A stretch of 64,000 nucleotides of DNA from Carposina sasakii (Eukaryota; Arthropoda; Insecta; Lepidoptera; Carposinidae). The translations under genes and the position numbers were made by a program. Numbering within the stretch: position 1 is the stretch's first letter; each line of letters opens with the position of its first letter. Shown piece by piece: positions 60,801 to 64,000 of the stretch. The notes under the pieces were generated by a model. That model did not search any database and was not told where the DNA came from. It saw only the letters and a list, made by a program, of their open reading frames with translations. Where the stretch lies: the NCBI GenBank assembly GCA_014607495.2, contig CP053169.1, forward strand, positions 9,238,001-9,302,000, given 5' to 3'.

Positions 60801-63743
60801 AGCATTACTATTAGTATCGAAATCCAAAACCGATTATGGATAAAAATAAGAAGAGCCCAACTGAGAAACATTCAAAATTGAAAGACTTTTTCGGATCGTC
60901 GCACAATATACTTAGTACCCTAAGATGTATAGCTACTTTATATTTTCTTTAGTTATACCTATACAACTATCCATCAAGTCCTATTCCTATTTCAAATTAT
61001 TGTTTATCATACCATATTATTACGGTTCTACTATCTGTTTAGCTGTATGGTTTAAGTCTCAACCATACTTGCACATATAATCATCAATCACATAGGATCA
61101 TACAATATTAAAGGCGAAAACTACATACCTAAAACTTTTCAGTAAATTTCGGGACTGTATCAAAGGATCAAAATTTGCTGTGATCTTTATTAACGTTATC
61201 AACATTTTGTGAAAATCCCCATTTTTAGGTTAGGTATACATGTGTTACATTAATCAATGACGATCTATGTACGGCTTATTTAGATAATATTCTTATCATC
61301 CTTTGCATAGTGTCCATGCGCTTGCACTTTCCATTGTCATTGCAAGCCCTTTATCAAATTGACGAATGCTGCTTACAATTATTTATGAAGAATACAACGC
61401 CGTCAGTTCTCTACAATTCTAGTACAGCCGTAGTTAGTTAATCATGAATATACTACACTTTATCACGGTAATCGTCGATAGCGTATCTGCCTTATCTTTG
61501 ACAGCCTCAGAAATTATTTTATTTTTTCTTACCGTCCACGATCGCTTGTTGTTAAACAAGTAACATTGTCTAGTGAAATAGGTTACATGAAATTGTGCAA
61601 AATACTCCTCTAATAGATTTTTAAAGTGATTACTCGTAGCTAAACTATGAAGGTAAATAAAGTTTTCACAAATTTTATCTGTGAACGTCTTGATGTGAAT
61701 TGTGAAATTCTAATCTAGCTTATCTTCATCTTGTAACAATCTATTTTTTGTCATTTCTGTTTAAACTGTTGGAACGTCTTCCAACATGTAAAGCTATTTT
61801 TGGTCAGTATGTATGTATTTACACCCTAATATCCTAGTTACCCCTTTGGAACAGGCATATTACTATGGATATTACTGAAGGATTATGTCTAACTATGTTG
61901 CATGTTTTAAAAATGCAACTTTTATATTTTACTATACTACGATCCACGTTTTAAGTATCGTTATTAGTTGTGTCAAATTTAACTGATAGCTATAGGTATA
62001 CAATTTAACTTTCATCAATTATTGCATTAAATATAGGACGGGTTGGTACAGTAACTCTTAATTTATTATTTACACTTTCTATCTCACTAACTTCATTCAG
62101 CTCTTGGTTTATCTTATCTGGTGATTGCCTATCTAATAAATGTTTAACTTTCAACTCTATTTCTTCACTCTCAAGTCTAGCTATACCTTTTTCCGCTTTT
62201 ACTTCACCATAACTGTTGCTTTCCTCTTCTTTCAATGTGTTATCGTTATTGCTATTTCAGCTGGTGGCAGCAGCAACGAAGACCTAAGCGACTCCACAGA
62301 ATCGTCAGTGCAGAAGTCCCAAGTCAAGAGTAGACTCAAAAAGTTCTTCGCCAAAAGACCTGCCATGGAGGTCCTTGTCAAAAAAGGGATATACAAAGGT
62401 TCGAATTGTAGTTAAATAGTAAGGTGTGGTTTTGCAGTAATCAAGGATTTGACTGTATTAATAAGAAATGGCATCAGCATACCAAGGTTTGTCTGTAAAT
62501 TTAGTTCGTGGTTTTTTGCATGCATTTTTTTTAACAACTAAAAATAGTAAATTATTATTATATTAAAATTTAATGCTGCTCTTGGAGATTGTGTATAAAA
62601 TTAGACTTAATTTTATTGGACGAACGCTTAACTCGGTGTTGTAATTTTTATAGCATAAGGGATATTTTCAGAATTGTAGAAGTAGAGGTTTCTTTAGTCA
62701 TCCATCACAACAGGATTTTAGTCATCATAGCTGGTCTACCTGAAGGTAATTTATCCAGATACGTCCCTAGTTGTATTATATTAACAGGGTAAGTAAATAC
62801 TTAAGTATATAAGTAGAATGCTTTGTATTTACATTTTATTTTGCACATTTATAAATATTGTGTTTTATATTTTTACATAGATTCGGTGTTTTATTTACTA
62901 CTTACCTTAATTTAGTTTCCCTAATCCTAAATGGTGGATGGTTGTATATTTAGTTGTAAGATTATTTTAGATGTAGCATGTGTGTGACTTTAGAGTGGTG
63001 TGTGAATTTGAATAAGCTGTAAATTATCTGTTTAATTAAAATATCCCAGCCCTGTGCTGATGCGGACCTTCGCTAACACATCAGCTGCATCTCCTTTCGT
63101 GTATGTCGTAAGAGTCGGCTAAGGAACTCGGGCATTCTCTCAGGCGATTAGCTAGCAACTTGTCACTGATCATTGACATCTGTCCCCGCTGTGCTAAACG
63201 TGGCTGTGGTATATCCTTTATGATCCTGCAATTCTGGCTACACCATTTCGGGAACTCTGTCGTGTGTAAGAAACTAACTGAGCGTAGGAAACTGAAATTT
63301 GGCTCACATATTCCATGGGGAGAAGGGATCATTTCCCGAAAATTACCATGGAACCGGGAAAAATGGGAATCCTAAAACATATATAGGTACAGACGAAGTC
63401 ATAGATGGCTTCTGGTGAAACAATTTCGGGGTAGAACCATCCTTATAATAATAACCCAGATAGGTGTACCCTATATGTAAACTTGTAGTTTTTATCTTCA
63501 ATATATCTTCACAAACTTTTTCTGGCTCCATTAGACGTACATTTACAAAGTCTTATTTCTCCATCAGACGAGCCGGTATTCGGTAAGAACCTCGAAGAGG
63601 TCTGTCCGCAGACCAGCCCCAGGGTCCCCGACTTCGTGGTGGCCTGCATCAAAGAGATCGAGAGCAGTGAGGAGAACATGTGTACCGACGGTCTCTACCG
63701 CGCCAGCGGCAATCTTAGCCAGGTCCAGAAAATACGGTTAGAG
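27946..63743 (+). CDS. Rho GTPase-activating protein, ARHGAP15/12/27-like (10 exons, 3' end outside window)
   Basis: Join: 27946-29130, 48073-48198, 55610-55772, 56233-56435, 56860-57006, 58467-58591, 59004-59118, 59632-59752, 62261-62398, 63568-63743. This gives 2499 nt, 833 codons, with all splice phases consistent and GT/AG borders. The protein has an acidic N-terminal region (1-395), Pro/Ser-rich linkers (396-559), a PH domain (about 566-688), a Ser-rich linker, a basic segment with SRLKKFFAKRP, and the start of a RhoGAP domain with the catalytic arginine R819 in GLYRASG. PH, then SxxxTxL linker, then VKSRLKKF, then RhoGAP is the layout of the ARHGAP9/12/15/27 group, which binds phosphoinositides and stimulates GTP hydrolysis by Rac/Rho GTPases at membranes. 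SH3 and WW domains present in some members are not seen. An exon hidden in the 18.9-kb first intron cannot be excluded. Confidence 0.85.
30288..30425. repeat. Degenerate internal repeat around GTGCACTTCTAAAGT
   Basis: Within about 140 bp the motif (A)GTGCACTTCTAAAGT occurs twice, and GCACTTCTATAATCTACGTA and GCACTTCCATAATCTTCGTA once each, with further partial AGTGCACT units. It is a decayed tandem or compound repeat of unknown origin. Confidence 0.5.
30790..30831 (+). repeat. 42-base poly-A run
   Basis: An uninterrupted run of A in intron 1. It may be the tail of a retroposed sequence, but no matching body or target duplication is evident upstream. The exact length may be an assembly artefact. 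Confidence 0.6.
31392..31820. mobile_element. Family I MITE split by a tRNA-derived SINE
   Basis: Left part GACTCCGTTTCATAGAATA with CTGATTTCGGAACTAC, and right part GCCATCATCCAAAGGGA with ACAGTGAAACGCACTC, match the two halves of the element at 39289-39427. About 250 bp, including a reverse tRNA-headed SINE, lies between. Confidence 0.55.
31481..31600 (-). mobile_element. tRNA-derived SINE
   Basis: On the minus strand: A-box-like GTAGCTCAGTTGG (31555-31567) and B-box-like GGATTCGAGTCCC (31510-31522), with matching outer GACCCGG and CTCGGGT. The tail GAAGAATTTTTTCATTTCTT is shortened relative to the other copies. Anticodon-stem pairing is not maintained, so this is a SINE rather than a tRNA gene. 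Confidence 0.7.
31899..32040. mobile_element. Hairpin MITE, family H
   Basis: Inverted ends TCGATTCCGGCAGTCACAC and GTGTGACTGCCGGAATCGA extend into TTAAACCTAAAC arms. 142 bp, no ORF. Related copies are at 17405-17862 and, more diverged, about 54840-54953. Confidence 0.75.
33009..33025. repeat. Short insect telomere-type repeat
   Basis: Three and a half units of CCTAA. Confidence 0.4.
33808..34112 (-). mobile_element. SINE, family J (tRNA-like head, truncated)
   Basis: The same sequence as 35590-35852: GCACTCTCTATTCCGTTACT, ATGGGACGGAAAGCCGACAC and GTGACTGAGATCGAACTTAC. The B-box-like GTTCGATC is kept, while the A-box end is lost at about 34112. The open frame of 92 codons here is accidental. 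Confidence 0.6.
34205..34343. mobile_element. Family A MITE, internally deleted
   Basis: 139 bp between TA dinucleotides. The ends CAGAACGTAACAAAAGGG and CCTTTTGTAACACTCTG keep the inverted repeat and the TAAGCGA block, but the centre is mostly gone. Confidence 0.65.
34924..35055. mobile_element. Family I MITE
   Basis: GAGTCCATTGTCCGATTTC, then GGAACTAATATTTTTTGTAT and ACTAGCGCCATCATCCAGC, ending in GGTGAAACGCACA. It matches 39289-39427. The terminal inverted repeat is short. Confidence 0.6.
35341..35589 (-). mobile_element. SINE-like family D copy 4, fused to a family J SINE
   Basis: CATACATACATATAATCACG at the left, through to TATTATACGTTTTTTTG. The next base begins a family J SINE with no spacer, a chimeric junction. 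Confidence 0.7.
35590..35852 (-). mobile_element. SINE, family J, with tRNA-like head
   Basis: On the minus strand the head reads GATAGCCCAGTGGTTAAAAC (A-box-like) and, further in, GTTCGATCCCAGTC (B-box-like), followed by a body ending in GTTTGCGCACACACG. Copies: 33808-34112 (minus) and 59310-59500 (plus). Confidence 0.7.
36371..36622 (-). other. 83-codon open frame, unrecognised
   Basis: A continuous minus-strand frame in intron 1 with a protein-like composition (stretches such as SRETLILGHSWHH). I do not recognise a family. It could be a decayed transposon fragment or chance. Confidence 0.2.
37027..37291 (-). mobile_element. SINE-like family D copy 5
   Basis: CATACACATACATATAATCAC at the left and CACTCCCAGAGCAGCATAG at the right; essentially full length. 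Confidence 0.75.
39289..39427. mobile_element. Family I MITE, best copy
   Basis: Begins GAGTCCGTTTCACGGAATG and ends GTGAAACGCACGCT; GTTTCAC and GTGAAAC are inverted. The interior contains GGAACTAGCGCCATCATT. No ORF. Confidence 0.65.
39633..39790 (+). mobile_element. SINE-like repeat, family F
   Basis: TCGTAAGAGTCGACTAATAT, TCACCGATCTCTTACATCTG, and GAACGTAGCTGCAGAATCTC are family blocks. Confidence 0.65.
39861..40024 (-). mobile_element. Family C MITE, one end missing
   Basis: AGCAAAGCCGAAGCAAAGCG at the left to TAGTTAGGTAATAAGGGGG at the right, reversed relative to 14713-14890. The outer ~24 bp of its other end is lost. Confidence 0.7.
40025..40110 (+). mobile_element. tRNA-like SINE head
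   Basis: A-box-like TAGCTCAGTTGG and B-box-like GAGTTCAAATCTC stand in the right order and spacing, followed by a T-rich stretch. The acceptor strand does not pair (its 5' side belongs to the adjacent MITE), so a functional tRNA gene is unlikely. Confidence 0.55.
40156..40290 (-). mobile_element. RTE-type 3' end, second family
   Basis: The reverse strand would read EAYVQQWTS-like residues ending just before an ATC-rich tail. The plus strand shows GAGAAGTCCACTGTTGGACA and CGACCGGTCGGAGGCAGCC. Copies are at 58601-58748 and 63757-63850. Confidence 0.65.
40682..41174 (-). mobile_element. SINE-like family D fragment interrupted by a family B MITE
   Basis: The CATA tail (40682-40698) and the body TAATCACGCCATTATCCC (from 41099) are separated by the family B element at 40699-41098. 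Removing it and one TA restores the normal tail-body junction. Confidence 0.75.
40699..41098 (+). mobile_element. Family B MITE copy, nested in a family D tail
   Basis: 400 bp from CAGGGTGATTTTTGGTCG to AAAACACCCTG, with TA at 40697-40698 and 41099-41100. It is longer than the other copies because of an A/T-rich insertion around 40900-41000. Confidence 0.8.
41549..41813 (+). mobile_element. TA-flanked palindromic MITE, family A copy
   Basis: 265 bp, TA at 41547-41548 and 41814-41815. Its central orientation matches the copy at 1297-1556. Confidence 0.85.
42656..42760 (+). mobile_element. SINE-like family F fragment, degraded
   Basis: CCTGTGCTGATGCGGGCC and, later, GGGAAGATTCTGTGGCCAC are recognisable. 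The middle is diverged. Confidence 0.45.
43526..43775 (-). mobile_element. RTE-type LINE 3' end (or RTE-tailed SINE)
   Basis: A nearly complete unit (TGCAGTCCACTGCTAAACGT to CTGCCAGCACCACGCGGC), but without the usual ATC tail at its left, so the 3' end is lost or diverged. Confidence 0.7.
44188..44377 (+). mobile_element. Family C MITE, full length
   Basis: Inverted ends CCCCCTTATTACCTAACTAG and ATTAGGTAATCTGGGGG, with inner arms around GCAAAGCGATAGCG. 190 bp. No clear target duplication was seen. Confidence 0.8.
44499..44591 (+). mobile_element. tRNA-derived SINE, 5'-truncated
   Basis: Starts at TGGTGAGAGTGCTGGCACG, keeps the B-box-like GGTTCGATTCC and the tail TTTCTTTATTAATAATTTTA. The first part of the A box is missing. 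Confidence 0.7.
44757..44855 (+). mobile_element. SINE-like family F fragment
   Basis: CTACATCAGCTGCATCTCCT, then TAAGAGTCCACTAAGGAAC and GTTCTCTCAGGCGATGAGC. Confidence 0.6.
45125..45353 (-). mobile_element. TA-flanked palindromic MITE, family A copy, left arm shortened
   Basis: TA at 45123-45124 and 45354-45355. About 30 bp of the left arm (the GCGAAAAGCTA region) is deleted, so the palindrome is unequal. Its centre matches the 12851-13110 orientation. Confidence 0.8.
45625..45695. mobile_element. Family A MITE, 71-bp deletion derivative
   Basis: The ends CAGGGGCATGTTAAGCGAAA and ACACCTTTTGTTACATCCTG keep the family termini with almost no interior. Confidence 0.55.
46150..46270 (+). mobile_element. 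tRNA-derived SINE, best copy
   Basis: A box TGGCTCAGTGG (46170-46180), B box GGTTCGATTCC (46215-46225), and outer arms GACCCGG and CCGGGTG that pair. The tail ATTTTTTTCCATTTCTTTAT and TAATAATTTTAT follows. Pol III transcription is expected from the boxes. The last ~32 bp match the LINE relic at 19971. Confidence 0.8.
47308..47458 (+). mobile_element. Family A MITE, left half
   Basis: CAGGGTGTAACAAAAGCGG after TA, with the ACTCGAAATCACA block. The right arm is absent. Confidence 0.6.
47736..47800. repeat. 20-bp tandem repeat, about three units
   Basis: The unit ATTTTCGTAAGATATTCATT is repeated at 47736, 47756 and 47776 (the first with two changes), plus five bases. It lies 270 bp before exon 2. 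Confidence 0.75.
48073..48198 (+). CDS. Coding exon 2: Pro-rich linker of the RhoGAP protein
   Basis: 42 codons, phase 0 at both ends, acceptor TTTCTTTCCAG and donor CAG|GTATTT. It reads WISPEEYTVYTRDQRPPL and continues with a second proline cluster (YRPPPRQSQ). No folded domain is recognised; the single tryptophan does not make a WW domain. The choice of frame follows from exon 1 ending in phase 0 and exon 3 starting in phase 0. Confidence 0.75.
48955..49012 (+). mobile_element. RTE-type 3' end fragment
   Basis: GTACTCTGGGGAGGGCTACG and TCCAGCAGTGGACTGAAATA, then GGCTGGTGA. Confidence 0.5.
49069..49196. mobile_element. Hairpin MITE of about 125 bp
   Basis: Arms AATGTCTGAAACGCTATC and its partner ending TTCAGACATT, plus inner arms AAACTAAACCATAAC and GTTATGGTTTAGGTTT around a short loop. 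No ORF. A transcript through intron 2 would fold into a long imperfect hairpin. Confidence 0.65.
50310..50405 (-). mobile_element. SINE-like family F fragment
   Basis: AACACGGCTGTGTTCCC, GGAATAGCCAAAACTGCAG and AGTAAAAGATCAGTGACGA match reverse family F. Confidence 0.55.
50601..50752. mobile_element. Element packed with GCAGTT motifs, inverted ends AACTGCAAG
   Basis: Starts AACTGCAAG and ends CTTGCAGTT. Between them the hexamer GCAGTT or its complement AACTGC recurs about nine times, often within ACGTGCAGTT. It resembles a foldback or MITE with internal iterations. No ORF. Confidence 0.55.
51209..51370 (+). mobile_element. SINE-like family D, 3' part
   Basis: From GTAGGCGATGGGCTGACCAC to GATTATATGTATGTATTTA, the tail side of the repeat in plus orientation, with a small internal insertion near 51300 (GTCGGTTAACG). 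Confidence 0.65.
51399..51625 (+). mobile_element. Non-autonomous Helitron with internal deletion
   Basis: TC start at 51399 and ACTAG end at 51625 before T. Compared with 51793-52104, the segment between ATATTGTGACAG and GTCCACTAG is missing, the deletion apparently joining at a shared GTCC. Confidence 0.7.
51793..52104 (+). mobile_element. Non-autonomous Helitron, full length
   Basis: TCTATACATATAATAAAAAT at the start, hairpin region AACGGAGTCGCGGGCGTCC, and ACTAG at the end, between A (51792) and T (52105). Only 167 bp from the deleted copy at 51399-51625. Confidence 0.85.
52160..52440 (+). mobile_element. Non-LTR LINE 3' end, CR1/Jockey-like
   Basis: The frame from 52198 reads FHHRNTRRRLAYHPYVVDIP, a pattern typical of the C-terminal part of CR1/Jockey-group reverse-transcriptase proteins, continuing to FPEHYNTTL before a stop. 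A later frame holds ANMYHL and HQARWRPNFAYL, so it is frameshifted. A 10-base A run follows at 52430-52439. Severely 5'-truncated and dead. Confidence 0.65.
52493..52757 (-). mobile_element. Non-autonomous Helitron, reverse, lacking its CTAG end
   Basis: Begins at CTACAGAAAAAACAAAATG, with the GTCCAC/CTAG end missing, and runs to the 5' end near ATTACATGTATACAATAGA. It contains a small inverted insertion around ATAATCTATTATTAGACA. Confidence 0.65.
54392..54621 (-). mobile_element. TA-flanked palindromic MITE, family A, diverged
   Basis: CAGGGTGTAACAGAAAGAG to TTTCTGTTTACACCCTG, with TA at 54390-54391 and 54622-54623. Confidence 0.75.
54840..54953. mobile_element. Family H hairpin MITE, diverged
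   Basis: CTATCTCAGCCATTTACATT, AAGAGAGACATGCATAAC and the end GGATTCAGAATCGACC match 31899-32040. The left terminus is not clear. Confidence 0.45.
55118..55291. mobile_element. hAT-type MITE with 8-bp target duplication
   Basis: 174 bp, ends CAGGGGTTCCCAA and TTGGGAACCACTG, flanked by a perfect palindromic CTCTAGAG at 55110-55117 and 55292-55299. The 96-codon minus frame overlapping it is not a gene. Confidence 0.9.
55378..55535 (-). mobile_element. SINE-like repeat, family F
   Basis: CAAACGGCTGTGATCCCGAA, GAGGTAGCCAGAATTGCAG and CCTGAGAGAATGCCTGAATT. It lies 75 bp before the acceptor of exon 3. Confidence 0.6.
55610..55772 (+). CDS. Coding exon 3: Ser-rich linker
   Basis: Acceptor TTTCTCATTTCCAG, donor G|GTAAGG, phase 0 in and phase 1 out; residues 438-491 plus a split glycine. 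It reads DDVQSLLISNSARQHYDRLH and later KSSGSDKSSLSRSRIFG. No domain recognised. Clusters of Ser with Arg/Lys suggest phosphorylation sites, which is inference. Confidence 0.8.
56233..56435 (+). CDS. Coding exon 4: linker with proline cluster before the PH domain
   Basis: Acceptor CATATCTTTTCAG, donor GAG|GTAAGA, phase 1 in and phase 0 out; residues 492-559. It contains STENVFGAKRPTHLNLPASS and a basic-proline stretch KSPVPPPRIHLQPS that could bind SH3 domains. GAKRPTHLNLPASSSGDSLD looks like a conserved short motif but is not a known domain. Confidence 0.85.
56860..57006 (+). CDS. Coding exon 5: N-terminal half of the PH domain
   Basis: 49 codons, phase 0 at both ends, acceptor TTTGCTTCCAG and donor TCG|GTGAGT. 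Residues 560-608 include KYFESGKKSKKNWTECYMIL and LVFYKD. This is the PH beta1-beta4 pattern, with the Lys-rich beta1-beta2 loop and the KNW..CYMIL strand that binds phosphoinositides in this family. The nearest match in layout is ARHGAP15/12 (GKK.RKNW). Confidence 0.9.
57742..58203 (+). mobile_element. SINE-like family D 3' part interrupted by a family B MITE
   Basis: The body TCAACTTGTACATCTC to GGATAAAGGCGTGAT is followed by the MITE at 57844-58188, then the rest of the tail (TATGTATGTATG, 58189-58201). Removing the MITE and one TA restores the family tail. Confidence 0.75.
57844..58188 (+). mobile_element. Family B MITE, nested in a family D tail
   Basis: 345 bp from CAGGATGATTTTTGGTCG to AAAACACCCTG, TA at 57842-57843 and 58189-58190. 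It is inside intron 5 of the RhoGAP gene. Confidence 0.85.
58467..58591 (+). CDS. Coding exon 6: PH domain middle, with two possible acceptors
   Basis: Donor AAAAG|GTAAGG, phase 2 out. Two AGs 12 nt apart are both in phase: 58465-58466 (start 58467, adding VIFQ) and 58477-58478 (start 58479, KVQKPPG first). I chose the first by default; the second has the slightly better pyrimidine context. It reads KVQKPPGAPASPN, then LVLPLRNAHVVRCLQMHTK, the strand after a long Pro-rich insertion in the PH domain, in place of the shorter loop of vertebrate relatives. Confidence 0.75.
58601..58748 (-). mobile_element. RTE-type 3' end, second family, 10 bp after a splice donor
   Basis: The ATC-rich tail begins at 58602, directly after the exon 6 donor (58592-58597), and continues with GAGAAGTCCACTGCTGAACA and CGACCGGTCGGAAACGG. 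The overlapping 65-codon frame is not a gene. Confidence 0.7.
59004..59118 (+). CDS. Coding exon 7: C-terminal strand and helix of the PH domain
   Basis: Acceptor TGTCATTTGACAG, donor CTG|GTAATG (weak), phase 2 in and phase 0 out; residues 650-688. FTKSVLLTVGYDQYLLQDDS then RRLLMLIQNTI corresponds to PH beta6-beta7 and the closing helix. Leu-Leu stands where most PH domains carry tryptophan in this helix. Confidence 0.85.
59310..59500 (+). mobile_element. SINE family J, 3' part
   Basis: CCACCCCATCGACTATGTGA, GGAATACAGAGTGCACCTG and TGTTTGCGCAAATTAATATA match the plus-sense of 33808-34112. The tRNA-like head is missing. The 188-codon open frame starting here simply runs through the SINE into exon 8 in the wrong frame. 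Confidence 0.55.
59632..59752 (+). CDS. Coding exon 8: Ser-rich linker after the PH domain
   Basis: Acceptor TTCTTGACCTGCAG, donor G|GTTTGT (weak), phase 0 in and phase 1 out; residues 689-728. It reads GPPLPEDVRSALHSQSSSTD, then LDSLGRTPPTSRRT. The QSSSTDLDS stretch lines up with the QRSSSTEL-type linker of ARHGAP15, a good sign that the exon and frame are right. Confidence 0.85.
59753..62260 (+). other. Intron 8, nothing recognised
   Basis: 2.5 kb, AT-rich, and unusually free of the repeat families seen elsewhere in the window. Confidence 0.6.
62261..62398 (+). CDS. Coding exon 9: basic segment leading into the RhoGAP domain
   Basis: Acceptor TTATTGCTATTTCAG, donor G|GTTCGA (weak), phase 1 in and phase 1 out; residues 729-774 plus split codon. 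It reads GGSSNEDLSDSTESSVQKSQ and then VKSRLKKFFAKRPAMEVL, the conserved basic helix just before the RhoGAP domain in ARHGAP9/12/15/27. Reading through the donor stops after five residues. The weak donor is supported by the perfect join KGIYK-DEPVFG. Confidence 0.85.
63052..63262 (+). mobile_element. SINE-like repeat, family F, best copy
   Basis: From GTGCTGATGCGGACCTTCGC through TTGTCACTGATCATTGAC to CACCATTTCGGGAACTCTG. No poly-A and no clear pol III boxes were seen. Confidence 0.7.
63568..63743 (+). CDS. Coding exon 10: start of the RhoGAP catalytic domain
   Basis: Acceptor TTATTTCTCCATCAG, donor GAG|GTGAGG, phase 1 in and phase 0 out; residues 775-833. It reads DEPVFGKNLEEVC, VPDFVVACIKEIE, and DGLYRASGNLSQVQKIRLE. 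This is the RhoGAP N-terminal helix set. R819 (codon 63699-63701) is the arginine finger that completes the GTPase active site. The helices carrying the Lys/Arg and Asn contacts follow in exons outside the window. Strongest evidence for the gene's identity. Confidence 0.95.
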
Positions 63744-63756
63744 GTGAGGATTAAAA

Positions 63757-63850
63757 GGTCATCATCATTATCAGCTATGAGAAGTCCACTGCTGAACATG
63801 CCACCCCACCAACCTCCATTCCGACCTGTCGGAAACGGCCTAAATCCAAT
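63757..63850 (-). mobile_element. RTE-type 3' end, second family, just after a splice donor
   Basis: ATC-rich tail from 63759, then GAGAAGTCCACTGCTGAACA and CGACCTGTCGGAAACGG. Only 15 bp separate it from the exon 10 donor at 63744. Confidence 0.65.
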
Positions 63851-63876
63851 GTGTGTGTGTGTGTGTGTATGTGTGT
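63850..63876. repeat. GT microsatellite
   Basis: About 13 TG units with one TA interruption. Confidence 0.85.
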
Positions 63877-64000
63877 ACTACACAGAGGATACACGTGTCC
63901 TGGGAGTGAGTAAAAAGACGATGGATAATAGAGATTAATAAAATAAATGTTACATATTGCACCGACTCCAAATGAATGGGAACCGGAAGATGATGATTTA

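Noticed and set aside
62140..62415. 91-codon frame starting upstream of exon 9
   Set aside because: Only the part after the acceptor at 62260 is coding; the upstream residues are intron 8.

Overview
The window looks like nuclear DNA of a moth or butterfly (Lepidoptera). It is AT-rich, gene-poor and packed with small transposon copies. The supporting signals are: RTE-type LINE tails ending in GAT repeats; short non-autonomous Helitrons that start with TC, end in CTAG and sit between A and T; several TA-flanked MITE families with CAGGGTG-type termini; hAT MITEs with 8-bp target duplications; tRNA-headed SINEs; and short runs of the insect telomere unit (CCTAA/TTAGG). The host assignment is an inference from these repeat families. 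No species can be named.

Positions 1 to about 27,300 hold no protein-coding gene that I can support. This part is a patchwork of old repeats separated by unrecognised AT-rich DNA. It contains one decayed LINE 3' end (20,050-20,295, minus strand) that still shows a Trp-Arg motif and a C2H2 zinc finger.

Positions 27,946 to the right edge hold one large plus-strand gene, of which ten coding exons can be reconstructed with consistent splice phases (833 codons, open at the right end). Exon 1 (395 codons) is an acidic, disordered-looking N-terminal region with a PxPAPR motif and several tyrosine motifs, followed by an 18.9-kb intron. Exons 2-4 are Pro/Ser-rich linkers. Exons 5-7 encode a PH domain. 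Exons 8-9 encode a Ser-rich linker and a basic segment. Exon 10 begins a RhoGAP domain with its catalytic arginine in GLYRASG. The order and linker match the ARHGAP15/12/27/9 group, so the product is expected to be a membrane-recruited GTPase-activating protein for Rac/Rho-type GTPases. The rest of the RhoGAP domain lies beyond position 64,000.

The most informative repeat observations are these. A tRNA-derived SINE shares its last ~32 bp with the LINE relic, suggesting a SINE-LINE partnership. A Helitron sits exactly between A and T inside that same tail. Two copies of one TA-targeting MITE are independently nested in the TA-rich tail of the same SINE-like repeat. A palindromic MITE interrupts another SINE with a clean 8-bp duplication. 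I found no CRISPR array, operon, or new defence or biosynthetic system. The novelty here is in mobile-element structure and in the gene's exon architecture.
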